Both the position numbers and the translations under genes were made by a program. Shown here piece after piece: positions 52,456-62,218 of a DNA stretch of 64,000 bases; the first letter of the stretch is position 1; every line of letters starts with the position of its first letter. The DNA comes from Lysinibacillus composti (lineage in GTDB: Bacteria; Bacillota; Bacilli; Bacillales_A; Planococcaceae), in NCBI RefSeq assembly GCF_016908465.1, contig NZ_JAFBDY010000006.1:1-64000 (forward strand). Reading direction: 5' to 3'. Under the pieces are notes generated by a model that had not been told where the DNA came from, made no database searches, and worked only from the letters and a program-made list of their open reading frames with translations.

Positions 52456-52765
52456 TCAGTCTCCTTTTTTATATCTAAACTTCGCATATTCCTCAAATTC
52501 AAATAGCTCAAACTGTTAGACAAATTCGTCAATGATTGCCTGTGTTGCTTTTAAACCCGCCTGCTACTATTCGTTTTGCTGCTTGTAGTTCGGATGTTGT
52601 TAATTGCTTTTTCAATACCGCTTGCTTCGTTTCTAAATGCTCTAAAAACATAACGGCACGCTTTCGTCGAAAGGTTTTCGCCCCTTCAGCTTTTACCTCA
52701 TCATACTCCCCCCGATGTCTACCTTCATGATGTTTGTGATGCCCACTATGTCCTTCACGTCTCAT
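52456..52765 (-). pseudogene. decayed small His-rich protein gene (frameshift plus stop)
   Basis: The intact part encodes a His/Arg-rich N-terminus (RREGHSGHHKHHEGRH) and a helical region FRRKRAVMFLEHLETKQAVLKKQL. This belongs to a small Bacillales family whose C-terminus normally reads like GELKATEAIIDEFIQLFEL. Here that end is found only after removing one A from an AAAA run near 52545 (then KATQAIIDEFV), and a TAA then interrupts it before QFELFEFEEYAKF. Two lesions make it a likely pseudogene. The open frame alone gives 78 residues. The family comparison is from memory. Confidence 0.6.
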
Positions 52766-52822
52766 GTAACATCATTTCTGTGTAGACATTTGTATATACA
52801 AAAATCATCTATTCAATACAAA

Positions 52823-52848
52823 AACCGCACCTAATGCAGGGTACGGTT
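52823..52848 (-). terminator. terminator of the second ger operon
   Basis: AACCG-C-ACC pairs with GGT-A-CGGTT around TAATGCAG; A run on the plus side. Confidence 0.6.
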
Positions 52849-52954
52849 AACAGTTACGTGTAATCTTGTTTTTTAAATTAATTGGAATCCAAATATCTGT
52901 AGGAACAATTCGAAAATTCATAAAACCCTTCTTAAAACTAATCACTAACGCATG

Positions 52955-54058
52955 TTAAATTTGTTTCATTAGTTTTTTTCGGATGACATATACAACAATC
53001 AGTAAAAGGGGTAGAAACAATCCAATCGAATAGGAAAAGAGTATTCCTGTTGTTGCAATCCAATCTTGTAGATATACAACATTAGGATAAATAATTAGAG
53101 AAAGAACTACTACGATTATTCCAAATGGTGTTGTTAAAGAGCGATATTCTTTTAAATTCATAATTTGTGCAAACCCATAAACCGCACCATAAAAATAAAG
53201 GGTTGTCTTAAAATAGAGGGCAATAATCCATTGAGCTGCCATAAAAGCTTCAATTCGCTGTATAAAACCCCCAATATTTATTCTTTGTGCCAACTCATAA
53301 CCTGGATAGAGTTCACTTTCTGTACTATAAACCCCTAATACAGACACACAATAAAATGTAAGAATTATAATGATGAATCCACTTAAAAGGTTTCCTATAA
53401 AAAACGCCTTTTTTGCTTGTTTAATGTTATTGATAAAAGCGGGAAAAATCATTAATAAAACAATGGCATTAATAGCAGTTACCTCAAGTAAAGTGATAGA
53501 TGTTTGGAGGATTGTTTTTGGACTTGATTCAAGAATTGGTTGTATGTTTTCAACTTTGACCTCAGGCGTAATAAAAATCAATAATAAAATAAAAAGAAAG
53601 AAGAACCAAAAGATAAGTAATTCAGCCGATCGCGCAATGGTCTCTAATCCTAGACGAACTCCCATAACAATAACGAACACCATTAGAATATTAAGCGCTG
53701 CCATTGGCGTATTTGGCATTAAGTGGGTATTTAGGAATGTAGCAGAATAATATAATAAAGTTGATGCATAAAGCAAACACATGAGTACAAATAAAAGTGA
53801 GGCAACTTTTCCGAGCCATTTCCCTAGTATCTTTTCGTTCATTTGGACAAACGTGAGTTGTGGGAACCATTGTGCCAATAAGCAAAATAGCCAAATTATA
53901 AATAGTCCGATGACTGTACTAACTATTGCCACTACCCACGCGTCTTGTTTTGCTTTAGCAGCTAGTGCTGATGGGACAATTAAGACGCTAGTACCAACTG
54001 AAAATAATGTGACTAACACTAAAAATTGGCTTGAACTTATTTTAACGTTTTTCATCAT
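52955..54058 (-). CDS. GerB-type spore germination permease subunit, second operon
   Basis: A 367-residue, ~10-TM protein of the endospore germination permease family, the same length as the GerB at 15973. It opens KISSSQFLVLVTLFSVGTSVLIVPSALA and has the GerB loop (INIGGFIQRIEAFMAAQWIIALYFKTTLYFYGAVYG). It is last in this operon, after a small D-type gene, whereas in the first operon it follows gerA. Ligand unknown. ATG follows GAGGCAAA. Confidence 0.9.
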   Translation of the reverse strand: MMKNVKISSSQFLVLVTLFSVGTSVLIVPSALAAKAKQDAWVVAIVSTVIGLFIIWLFCLLAQWFPQLTFVQMNEKILGKWLGKVASLLFVLMCLLYASTLLYYSATFLNTHLMPNTPMAALNILMVFVIVMGVRLGLETIARSAELLIFWFFFLFILLLIFITPEVKVENIQPILESSPKTILQTSITLLEVTAINAIVLLMIFPAFINNIKQAKKAFFIGNLLSGFIIIILTFYCVSVLGVYSTESELYPGYELAQRINIGGFIQRIEAFMAAQWIIALYFKTTLYFYGAVYGFAQIMNLKEYRSLTTPFGIIVVVLSLIIYPNVVYLQDWIATTGILFSYSIGLFLPLLLIVVYVIRKKLMKQI

Positions 54059-54089
54059 TTTGCCTCTTGTCGTCCCTTCAAAGTATCTA

Positions 54090-54329
54090 TTACTCCATCG
54101 AAGGAGCTAAGCCTAAGACACTTATAAGTGGTTTAAATAAAAAAGTTAATAAGTCCATTGGATTTGGGATTGTTATTCCCAATACAAAAGCAACACTTAA
54201 CGCAACTCCAATAGTAAGAAGTGACAAAAAAACAAATAACTCTTTTTTCAACTTTTTTTCCTTCAGAGTTGGCACTTCCATCCACAGAACAGCAGCTACT
54301 ATTATCAGTATTCCTATTACTTTCAACAT
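54090..54329 (-). CDS. small two-TM Ger-operon protein (GerD-subunit type)
   Basis: A 79-residue protein with a short N-terminal hydrophobic segment, a Lys-rich loop (LKEKKLKKELF), and a second long helix (FLSLLTIGVALSVAFVLGI), ending in LFKPLISVLGLAPSME. It starts three bases from the gerC stop and precedes gerB. Its size, topology and place match the D subunits found in some Bacillus ger operons, which adjust receptor response. The sequence is not similar to the 56-residue protein of the first operon. Confidence 0.7.
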   Translation of the reverse strand: MLKVIGILIIVAAVLWMEVPTLKEKKLKKELFVFLSLLTIGVALSVAFVLGITIPNPMDLLTFLFKPLISVLGLAPSME

Positions 54330-54332
54330 TTT

Positions 54333-55520
54333 TTAGTCCTTTATCTTTTCTAATAAGGAATTTTTAATCGTTCCAGTACCTAAAATTTTTAAGTCAACAT
54401 CAACATTAGTTGTTAAATTCGAAAATTGCTCTTCCCAATTATTTTTTATAGTATTCCATTCTTTTGGATTAGATCGATGGATTTCTTCACCAAATCCAAA
54501 AATGTCGGACTTATAATTAGTTTGTAAAGTAGCAATGGTCTTTTTAATGTTATCTTGCATTTCTTTTTCATAAATTTTTTCTAGTGAATGAATTGTTTTT
54601 AGTTCGTTAAGATTCATTTTACACTCTACCGACCCTACATCCCCTTCCACATTTAATTTAATATTCACTACTGGTTTACCATTTTTTATTTTACCTTTCA
54701 GTTCAGATTTCGCCTGAATAACTTCAATAGTGGCTTTCCCTTCATTTGGACAAGATATGGCTTTTACCGAGGTTTGTACTGAATCCGTTATATAACTAAA
54801 ACCAATTGTTTCATATTCAGTTAGCCAGCCAACTAGTTGATCTCCTTTAAATACAGCTAAATTATCATATCTTATACGAGCGGAAGGTGAAATCGATTCA
54901 GTATTTTGTTTGCTTGAACCTTGTTCTTGATTGCCTGCTATTTCAACTCCTGTTAATACCGCTTCTTTACCTTCACTGACAAGGTCTTCAATAAGTTCAT
55001 CCAACTTTATACTTTTTGTACCTGACCATGCATTATCGGACATTTTAAGGCTGTTAAACATTTTATTTGCCGGAATATTTTCAACAGGTGTCGTCACATT
55101 TAGTATATTTACAGCAGTATTTTCCTTTGCAACAACCACATAGAAGTCTGGTCGAAGTTCTGAATCCCTTGATACTAAGTCTAAGGACTCAGCAATCCCC
55201 TCTTTAGCCAATTCCTCGCCAACTACTAACATCCTAGTATGTCCCGGGTATATTTTTCGTGGGGAGTCTTTTGTCATTTTTCTAAATGCTTCGTATATCG
55301 TTTCCCCTCTCGCCGAATAGAGAGTAACCATTGTCCCTCCCCCAGTACTTGTCGTGGACACTACAGAAGGTACAACTACTTGAGCAGATACTTGGTATTC
55401 ATCTTCAACTTTATCGATCCCTATAGCCAATGTAATAGCAAGTTGATTTAATTCTCGTCTGTCCCAACATCCCGATAATAAGAGGCTGAGAATTAGAAGT
55501 CCAAATATGCACTTTTTCAT
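54333..55520 (-). CDS. Ger(x)C-family spore germination lipoprotein, second operon
   Basis: A 395-residue lipoprotein (lipobox LLSGC, then WDRRELNQLAITLAIGIDKVEDEYQVSAQVV). This is the typical GerAC opening and the length fits the three-domain C subunit. ATG follows AAGGGG. It comes second here, after gerA. Like the C subunit of the first operon it should be anchored at the outer face of the spore inner membrane. Confidence 0.92.
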   Translation of the reverse strand: MKKCIFGLLILSLLLSGCWDRRELNQLAITLAIGIDKVEDEYQVSAQVVVPSVVSTTSTGGGTMVTLYSARGETIYEAFRKMTKDSPRKIYPGHTRMLVVGEELAKEGIAESLDLVSRDSELRPDFYVVVAKENTAVNILNVTTPVENIPANKMFNSLKMSDNAWSGTKSIKLDELIEDLVSEGKEAVLTGVEIAGNQEQGSSKQNTESISPSARIRYDNLAVFKGDQLVGWLTEYETIGFSYITDSVQTSVKAISCPNEGKATIEVIQAKSELKGKIKNGKPVVNIKLNVEGDVGSVECKMNLNELKTIHSLEKIYEKEMQDNIKKTIATLQTNYKSDIFGFGEEIHRSNPKEWNTIKNNWEEQFSNLTTNVDVDLKILGTGTIKNSLLEKIKD

Positions 55521-55542
55521 TACTAAACCCCTTCTTAGCTTC

Positions 55543-57159
55543 TTATTTTTTGGGAGGTGATGGTTTAGCAGAAGCAGAATCCTGTTGTCTAACGTTATTT
55601 TTCTGACTAATTAAGCGCGGGCGAGTAGACATTTTCCACTTTGGCAACACAATTAGCGTATCCTTTTGATCAGATAAATTAAAAGGTGCCATTGGAGACA
55701 TATAAGGAACACCAAATGAACGCAAACTGCACAAATGCAGAACAAGGGCAATTAAACCAATTGTAATTCCAAATAAACCAAATGAAGCTGCTAAAGCCAT
55801 AAATACAAAGCGTAGCATCCTTACTGCAATCGCCATTTCGTAAGATGGTGAAACAAAACTAGAAATAGCAGTGATTGATACAACGATTACCATCATTGCT
55901 GAAATAATACCCGCTTCTACTGCGGCGGTTCCAATAACAAATGCCCCTACAATCGACATAGCTGAACCAATTGATCGTGGCATCCTGATCCCTGCTTCTC
56001 GCAATATTTCAAAGGTAATTTCCATGATGAGTGCTTCAGCAAATGCTGGAAAAGGTACACCTTCCCGTTGTGCTGCCAAACTTATGAGAAGCGCTGGCGG
56101 TAGCATGGATTGATGAAAAGTCGTAATGGCTATAAATAGTGCAGGTGCAAGTAAAGAGATCGCGAATGCGAGATGCCGTAAAAGACGGATAATACTCCCA
56201 ATTATGCTACGCTCATAATAATCTTCAGCAGATTGAAAATACTGAAAAAATAATGCTGGAACGATTAGCACAAAGGGAGTACCATCCACCAAAATCGCAA
56301 TGCGCCCTTCAAGAAGAGCCGCTGCCACTACATCTGGACGTTCTGTATTGTAGACGGTGGGAAAAGGAGACAATTGAGAATCCTGAATTAATTCTTCAAT
56401 ATTTCCGCTTTCTAAAATCCCATCAATATTGATTTGATCCAAACGTAAAAGGACTTCTTTCACTATTTTGTCATTTGCAATATTTTTAATATAGACTACG
56501 GCAATATTGGTTTTTGTACGTTCTCCAACAACCTTTGACTCCATCCAAAGATTTGGATCTTTAAATTTCCGACGTATCATTGCTGTATTAACCCGCAAGT
56601 TTTCTGTAAATCCTTCTCGCGGACCTCTTATAACTGTTTGGGCTTCTGGCTCTGATACCCCTCGTTCAACCCAATGTTTACTAGATATAATTAAACCTTG
56701 GTCATAACCATCGATTAAAAAAATGGTGTCTCCAGACAAAAGACTAGTCATCATCTCCTCAAAACTAGTTATATCTTTAATGTCCGCTACTGTTATGACA
56801 ACTTCCTTCAAGATACTTATCAAATCATGTTCAAGAGTGATTTCTGTCTGTAAATCTTCCTTCTTGAAATCGAACATAAGGGTTTCCATCACAAAGTCTT
56901 GTAATGAAGTTGTATCCGTTAATCCATCCGTATAGATTAGGCAAGCTTTAATGGTGCCTTCTTTTCCAATTCGAATTTCACGATAAATAATATCTGAACT
57001 TTTTCCAAGAGCTTCTTTTAAAGTTTGTATGTTGTGTTGCAAACTTCTTTTTAATACTTGTTTAGGTTCGGACTCCACCTCTTGGTTACGTGGTGGGGGA
57101 TTTGTATTATTTGATTTTTTTTCATTCTTTTTCTTAAAAAACCACTTCATCGCTCTCAT
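55543..57159 (-). CDS. GerA-type germinant receptor subunit, second operon
   Basis: A 538-residue protein: cytosolic N-terminal domain with Lys/Asn/Pro-rich start, about five or six membrane helices from ~330, and a polar tail (Ser/Ala/Lys/Pro). Conserved VIRGPREGFTENLRVNTAMIRR, TERPDVVAAALLEGRIAILVDGTPFVLI, REGVPFPAFAEALIMEITFEILREAGIRMP. It lacks the repeat insertion of the first GerA and so shows the normal length. First gene of the operon A-C-D-B. An alternative start is the ATG three codons later. Confidence 0.92.
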   Translation of the reverse strand: MRAMKWFFKKKNEKKSNNTNPPPRNQEVESEPKQVLKRSLQHNIQTLKEALGKSSDIIYREIRIGKEGTIKACLIYTDGLTDTTSLQDFVMETLMFDFKKEDLQTEITLEHDLISILKEVVITVADIKDITSFEEMMTSLLSGDTIFLIDGYDQGLIISSKHWVERGVSEPEAQTVIRGPREGFTENLRVNTAMIRRKFKDPNLWMESKVVGERTKTNIAVVYIKNIANDKIVKEVLLRLDQINIDGILESGNIEELIQDSQLSPFPTVYNTERPDVVAAALLEGRIAILVDGTPFVLIVPALFFQYFQSAEDYYERSIIGSIIRLLRHLAFAISLLAPALFIAITTFHQSMLPPALLISLAAQREGVPFPAFAEALIMEITFEILREAGIRMPRSIGSAMSIVGAFVIGTAAVEAGIISAMMVIVVSITAISSFVSPSYEMAIAVRMLRFVFMALAASFGLFGITIGLIALVLHLCSLRSFGVPYMSPMAPFNLSDQKDTLIVLPKWKMSTRPRLISQKNNVRQQDSASAKPSPPKK

Positions 57160-57294
57160 CTACTTTTTTACTTTTTATGAAATTCATTAAGATATAAGCT
57201 AACTAATATTTAACATTAACTACTTATAGGTATTTTTATACTTAGAATGTAATCAATAGTAGATAGGTCACCTATTAAATCCTTTTCCTCAGGG

Positions 57295-57702
57295 TTATTT
57301 TATAAAAGCATTTTTTAGATTTTGAGCATGTTCTTGATCTAATCTGCCATAACCTTGGTCTTCATGATTACTTATTATAGTTGCGCTACCATTGACTTCG
57401 AACCAAATTTGATGTTCAACAAGACTTTCTGGCATATTTTCATCAATCGTATAAAATAAAATGGCAATTACATCTTCTCGTCTTGCCATTGATACTTCTG
57501 TGTTTGGTTCCCATCTCACATGTTCAAGAGATTTTTTTATGGTCTGTAATGATTCTTGATCAACAATGATTACTTCTTCCTTATTTCCTTCTTTATTCAC
57601 TTCTTGTACATCAACTCTTGTTAATTGACCTTCTTTTTCCGAACAAGCAGCAAGTAGTATTCCTAAGACCAGAATGTATATGAAACCAATCATTTTTTTC
57701 AT
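57295..57702 (-). CDS. hypothetical lipoprotein
   Basis: A 135-residue protein with a lipoprotein signal (lipobox LAAC at 17-20). Small acidic mature domain with a beta-rich pattern (VIAILFYTIDENM; HQIWFEVNGSATIIS). I do not recognise the family, though short lipoproteins of similar make-up are common in Bacillales. It lies just upstream of the second ger operon and on the same strand, but has no clear functional link to it. Confidence 0.55.
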   Translation of the reverse strand: MKKMIGFIYILVLGILLAACSEKEGQLTRVDVQEVNKEGNKEEVIIVDQESLQTIKKSLEHVRWEPNTEVSMARREDVIAILFYTIDENMPESLVEHQIWFEVNGSATIISNHEDQGYGRLDQEHAQNLKNAFIK

Positions 57703-57774
57703 GGATATACACCTCCATTAACTTAGTCGTTTTGTCCAAATAATTGTTACCAAGTGGGTGGAATTCATCACATT

Positions 57775-57800
57775 AAAAAAGGCCCTCTTAATGAGAGCCA
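57775..57800 (-). terminator. terminator of the MetX-like hydrolase gene
   Basis: GGCCCTCT pairs with AGAGCC around TAATG; six A on the plus side. Confidence 0.7.
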
Positions 57801-57816
57801 GTGATAAATCTATATC

Positions 57817-58887
57817 CTATTCTGAAATAGTTTCCGCTACCTTGATTGCCAGAAGTTCGTTCAAATATTCATCGATTTGATTATGGTAATCTGTACCTTC
57901 TGCTCCAAAGAGACCGAAATGCCCGCAGATACTTTTAATAACTTTTAGTTCGCTGTTGGGAATTAGCTCTTGCTCTGCTTTACAGTCTCTTACTGGGAAA
58001 AACATATCCTCATCAATTGGCATCACAAACACCTTTGCTTTAATTCGGCCAAGCGCTTCTTCAAGATTTCCACCTGTATTTCGACTAACATCGCCTCGTT
58101 GCCACTTCCACCCCATTGTCAGCAATGCATTTGGGTCAAAACTTTGGAATAACGGCTGTAGGAATCCTTCTGTGAATTCTTCAACGGTCTCTAACCCGAA
58201 TAGTTTCCATTTTTCTTGTTTATAAAATTCTGTACTCAACCCAAGCACAGACCAAATATCCGCATGTCTTTTTAACCCTTCTGCCACTTCAAGGTGCGAC
58301 GAATAGTTTCCACCATTCCAACCTGGGTCAGATGTAATCGCATCTATTAAGGTCTTCGTAAATAAGAAATCATGTACTGTATTTTTCGCAGTACCCGCAA
58401 TCGGTGCAGCACGTTTTACCATATCTGGATAACGAACGGCCCATTCATAGGTTTGTTGCGCACCCATAGAACCACCTACAACTAAAGCAATTTCTTCGAT
58501 TCCAAACTTTTCCGTAATGAATTGATGTTGAGCTCTAACATCATCGCCGATTCGTACATTTGGGAAGTTTGCCATGGCAATCGGTTCTGGACTATTATGA
58601 GGGGAACTTGACACACCATTCCCAATCTGATTAATGACAATAATAAAGTATTGGTCGGGATTTAACGCTCTGTCTACCCCAATATAGGCTTCATAATCTT
58701 TACTCGTCCCAGAAAACCAAGTAGGAACAACTATGACATTATCTTTTGCACTGTTTAACTTACCGTGTGTTCGATATGCCAGTTTCAAATCAGGAATGAT
58801 TCCGCCATCTTCTAACTCAAAATCTCCTAAATGATAAAATTCATATGGTCCTACATTTTCCTGTGAATAAAAGTCGTTCTTTACCAA
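57817..58887 (-). CDS. MetX-like alpha/beta hydrolase (homoserine acetyltransferase superfamily)
   Basis: About 356 residues. Domain features of the MetX/HAT superfamily: KLAYRTHGKLNSAKDNVIVVPTWFSGT, nucleophile elbow GGSMGAQQTYEWAVRYPDMV, the acid in MPIDEDMFFPVRD, and catalytic His in CGHFGLFG. The lid region is shorter than in true MetX, and conserved homoserine-binding Arg features are not evident, so another acyl-transfer or hydrolysis is possible. The start is put at a TTG behind GGTGGA; an upstream TTG at 58905 is the alternative. Single gene. Confidence 0.75.
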   Translation of the reverse strand: MVKNDFYSQENVGPYEFYHLGDFELEDGGIIPDLKLAYRTHGKLNSAKDNVIVVPTWFSGTSKDYEAYIGVDRALNPDQYFIIVINQIGNGVSSSPHNSPEPIAMANFPNVRIGDDVRAQHQFITEKFGIEEIALVVGGSMGAQQTYEWAVRYPDMVKRAAPIAGTAKNTVHDFLFTKTLIDAITSDPGWNGGNYSSHLEVAEGLKRHADIWSVLGLSTEFYKQEKWKLFGLETVEEFTEGFLQPLFQSFDPNALLTMGWKWQRGDVSRNTGGNLEEALGRIKAKVFVMPIDEDMFFPVRDCKAEQELIPNSELKVIKSICGHFGLFGAEGTDYHNQIDEYLNELLAIKVAETISE

Positions 58888-59030
58888 TTCTATTCCACCC
58901 TTCAATTCTTCATCTTAATCCAGGTGACTGATTGAAAAATACGTTTCTATGTTCATGATAGTTTTCTAGAAACAACATGTCCATGACTATTACTGTCGAA
59001 ATCTATTAAATAGTTAATATATTTTTTTCG

Positions 59031-59063
59031 TAAAAAAAACGAAGCCATGTTTTTATGGCTTCG
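59031..59063 (-). terminator. terminator of clpE
   Basis: CGAAGCCAT pairs with ATGGCTTCG around GTTTTT; plus-side A run of eight. Confidence 0.85.
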
Positions 59064-59087
59064 CTAATTCACATTATTTTCAGTAGT

Positions 59088-61232
59088 TTATTCAGCTGTA
59101 ACTTTTAATTCACCGTTTTCCAAAATAACGTTTATACGTTTCACATCAGGTTGATCCAGGATAAAATCAGTTATTTTATCTTCTAGTTGTTCTTGAATTA
59201 CTCGTCTTAACGGACGTGCCCCAAAGGCAGGATGGTAGCCGAGCTCTGCAAGTTTATCCTTTGCTTCTTTTGTAATAGTCAACTCCATATTTTGTTCTTT
59301 TAATGTTTCGTTTAGTTCGTCAATCAGTAAGTCAACGATCGTTAAAATATGTTGTTGATCAAGTGAGTTAAATTCAATAATGCTGTCAAAGCGGTTTAAG
59401 AATTCAGGTTTAAAGAATCCACCCAATGAGTCAAGAATATTTGCTTCTTCCACTGCATCTGTTGTGCCAAATCCAACACGAACAGGTTTAACACCGACTC
59501 CCGCGTTACTTGTCATGATGATCACAGTGTCCTTGAAGCTTACGACTCTTCCTTGACTGTCTGTTAAACGACCATCTTCTAAAATTTGTAGGAACATGTG
59601 CTGCACATCTGGGTGTGCTTTTTCAATTTCATCTAATAATATGATGCTATAAGGATTTCTGCGTACCTTTTCTGTTAGTTGCCCTGCTTCATCGTGACCA
59701 ACATACCCAGGAGGTGAACCAATTAGTTTTGAGACACTGTGTTTTTCCATATATTCACTCATGTCGAGACGTATCATGGAATCTTTCGTACCAAAGAGCT
59801 CTTCCGCTAATGTTTTCGTTAATTCTGTTTTACCAACCCCAGTCGGTCCAACGAATAGGAACGAGCCAATTGGACGGTTTTTCGCTTTTAAACCTGCACG
59901 GCTACGGCGAATCGCTTTTGTCACTTTTTGCACTGCTTTTTTCTGCCCAATCACTTTTTTACTCAAGTTTTCTTCTAGTTGTTTCATCTTAAGTTGTTCA
60001 TCTTGCTGCAGTTTTCCAACAGGTATGTTTGTTTTCTGTTCGATCATTTCCTGAATATGTTGAACTGTAACTGTTGGTCTTTCTGAACTATTCTCTTTAT
60101 TTAAGGCTTTTTCAAGTTTCGCTTCCTCATCACGTAACTGCGCAGCCTTTTCATAATGTTCATTTTTAAGTGCTTCTTCCATCTCTGTAGCAATTTCTTT
60201 TAATCGAGCTTCCATTTTTTCATTGCTTTGGTCATCAATTGTTAAATTTAATTTCGAACCGACTTCATCTAATAAATCAATCGCTTTATCTGGTAAGAAG
60301 CGATCTTGGATATAGCGTTGTGATAAAGTGACACAAGCTTGAATCGCTTCATCGGAATAAATGACGCCGTGATAATCCTCGTATTTTTTCTGAATTCCTT
60401 TTAAAATTTGAATGGCAGCTTCTGTTGACGGTTCATCTACTTGTACTGGTTGGAAACGGCGTTCTAATGCAGAATCCTTTTCAATTTGGCGGTATTCTTT
60501 TAATGTTGTTGCGCCGACCACTTGTAACTCACCACGAGCAAGAGCAGGTTTTAAAATATTCCCCGCATCCATTGAACCTTCCGCAGAACCTGCACCAATA
60601 AGTAAATGAATTTCATCAATAAATAGAATAATATTTTTGCGTTTTTGCAAGTCTTCAATTAATTGCTTCATTCGTTCCTCGAATTGGCCACGGATGCCAG
60701 TATTCGCAACAAGAGATGCAACATCTAGTAAATAAACTTCTTTATTACGGAGTTTTCCTGGAACATCACCCTCTGCAATTTTTAGGGCAAGACCTTCCAC
60801 AACTGCAGTTTTACCAACACCAGGTTCTCCTATTAAAACAGGATTATTTTTGTTTCTTCTATTTAATATTTCAATGACACGCTTAATTTCTTCATCACGT
60901 CCAATGACTGGGTCAATCAATCCAGCTTTAGCCATGTGCGTTAAGTTTCGTCCAAACTGATCAATGAAGCCACCATGTCCATCTTTTCCATCACTATTTG
61001 ATGTTACTTGACTATCTTGAGCTGGGAATGGATTAAAGTTATTTTGATTCATAAATAAACTGTCAAACGGGAAGTTGTGGAAAGGATTCATATTCATAGC
61101 GTTACCTTTCCCTAAGGCTTGCTGTTGTTTTAAATAGCAATCATGACACAATTTCATTTCTTTTCGTTGCCCGTTAACATTTAAATATAATTGAACATTT
61201 GCTTGATTTTGATTACATTTTTGACAAAGCAT
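59088..61232 (-). CDS. clpE: ClpE-type AAA+ ATPase subunit of Clp protease
   Basis: A 714-residue Hsp100 protein. N-terminal zinc finger (C3-x2-C6 and C29-x2-C32), a Gly/Asn/Phe-rich linker, first AAA+ module (Walker A GEPGVGKT at 135-142), a UVR segment ([26 protein letters not shown]), and second AAA+ module (GPTGVGKTE). It lacks the ClpC N domain, as ClpE does. It unfolds aggregated or mis-folded proteins for ClpP during heat and other stress. AGGAGG precedes the ATG. A promoter covered by CtsR heptads lies upstream, matching known ClpE control. Confidence 0.92.
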   Translation of the reverse strand: MLCQKCNQNQANVQLYLNVNGQRKEMKLCHDCYLKQQQALGKGNAMNMNPFHNFPFDSLFMNQNNFNPFPAQDSQVTSNSDGKDGHGGFIDQFGRNLTHMAKAGLIDPVIGRDEEIKRVIEILNRRNKNNPVLIGEPGVGKTAVVEGLALKIAEGDVPGKLRNKEVYLLDVASLVANTGIRGQFEERMKQLIEDLQKRKNIILFIDEIHLLIGAGSAEGSMDAGNILKPALARGELQVVGATTLKEYRQIEKDSALERRFQPVQVDEPSTEAAIQILKGIQKKYEDYHGVIYSDEAIQACVTLSQRYIQDRFLPDKAIDLLDEVGSKLNLTIDDQSNEKMEARLKEIATEMEEALKNEHYEKAAQLRDEEAKLEKALNKENSSERPTVTVQHIQEMIEQKTNIPVGKLQQDEQLKMKQLEENLSKKVIGQKKAVQKVTKAIRRSRAGLKAKNRPIGSFLFVGPTGVGKTELTKTLAEELFGTKDSMIRLDMSEYMEKHSVSKLIGSPPGYVGHDEAGQLTEKVRRNPYSIILLDEIEKAHPDVQHMFLQILEDGRLTDSQGRVVSFKDTVIIMTSNAGVGVKPVRVGFGTTDAVEEANILDSLGGFFKPEFLNRFDSIIEFNSLDQQHILTIVDLLIDELNETLKEQNMELTITKEAKDKLAELGYHPAFGARPLRRVIQEQLEDKITDFILDQPDVKRINVILENGELKVTAE

Positions 61233-61248
61233 ATAAAATTACCTCCTA

Positions 61249-61317
61249 CTTTGACTTTGACTTTGACTTTATTTGACCTTGTGACTTTATTATACTTTGA
61301 CCTTTTTTGACTTTCAA
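61249..61317 (-). promoter_or_regulatory. clpE promoter with an array of CtsR heptads
   Basis: Minus strand TTGAAA, 17 bp, TATAAT (-35 at 61312-61317, -10 at 61289-61294). CtsR boxes (A/G)GTCAAA-N3-(A/G)GTCAAA: one at 61295-61312 overlapping the spacer, one at 61262-61279, and further tandem heptads (61249-61268). This predicts tight CtsR repression. Confidence 0.85.
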
Positions 61318-61508
61318 GTATTTGGTTTATAGAAATTGTTTCTATAATAGGAAAAAGCTCGACTCCAATTGACTAAAACAGCTTTGGCAAGATCGTTTTA
61401 CACCAAGTAAGAAGTATAATCAAAATAATGGCTAAAAGAGATAAGCTTTCAATTTGAATTTCCCTTTTGGAATTTATACAGCTTTTGGAATTACTCCTTC
61501 TATACAAA

Positions 61509-61545
61509 ATAAAAAATTGGCTTATCGAAATTTGATAAGCCAATT
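61509..61545 (-). terminator. terminator of the DinB-like gene
   Basis: AATTGGCTTATC pairs with GATAAGCCAATT around GAAATTT; A run on the plus side. Confidence 0.8.
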
Positions 61546-61587
61546 CATTACGCGTATTTATGTTTTTTACAAGCTCGCTAAATGTGG

Positions 61588-61618
61588 TGGGACAAGGAAC
61601 CTGTCCCTATTGTCCCAA
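61588..61618. repeat. GGGACA repeat over a stop codon
   Basis: Minus strand GGGACAATAGGGACAGGTTCC, then TTGTCCC. The TAG inside is the stop of the DinB-like gene, and the GGGACAA before it encodes the last residues (GQ). Confidence 0.8.
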
Positions 61619-62116
61619 GGCGATTTTAATATGGGCTAAGTGATGCTCTGCGTGCCATGCTAATTTTGCGAGTTTGGATGCTACTGTTATTTGACCATTC
61701 ACCTGGTGAATAAATGTACGTTCTAATTGCTCTTCTGTTAGACTTTGACCTAATGACACGATCCGTTCATTTATTCCTTCTAACATTTTTATAGAAGGTT
61801 CTACAGGAAGCTTTGTATCTGGTTGAATAGCCCACTTTTCTTCATCAAAAACTGCTACTGTTGGGTTGTCATCTGTTAATGCCAACTTCAAACGTTGATA
61901 CATGTTCAATTGTGAATCCGCAATATGGTGAACTAGTTGGCGAACTGTCCAGCTACCATCGCGATATGTTCTGCTCAATTCCTCATCACTTAATGCATCA
62001 ACCGTTTCTCTTAATCGAATTGTGTATGTTTCAATGTCCTTTAGCCATGCTTGAACTTTCTCTAAAGTTACGTTTTCAGGAACTTGTAGTTGTCCAATTG
62101 GGTATCTTACATCCAT
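61607..62116 (-). CDS. DinB/YfiT-like metal-dependent (bacillithiol transferase) protein
   Basis: A 169-residue four-helix-bundle protein of the DinB superfamily. The metal His set is visible: VHHIADSQLN in the second helix, and AWHAEHHLAHI at the C-terminus. Length, opening (DVRYPIGQLQVPENV) and motifs match B. subtilis YfiT, a bacillithiol S-transferase family member. The start is the ATG behind AAGGGGA. The last codons come from a GGGACA repeat, so the original C-terminus may have been changed. Confidence 0.8.
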   Translation of the reverse strand: MDVRYPIGQLQVPENVTLEKVQAWLKDIETYTIRLRETVDALSDEELSRTYRDGSWTVRQLVHHIADSQLNMYQRLKLALTDDNPTVAVFDEEKWAIQPDTKLPVEPSIKMLEGINERIVSLGQSLTEEQLERTFIHQVNGQITVASKLAKLAWHAEHHLAHIKIALGQ

Positions 62117-62218
62117 TTTCAATCCCCTTTTCCCCTAATTAATGTACGAATTATCCCAGTAATTTACTTTAAGAGTTAATCTTATTAAATATAGTTTACT
62201 AATTAAATTTTATACTTG

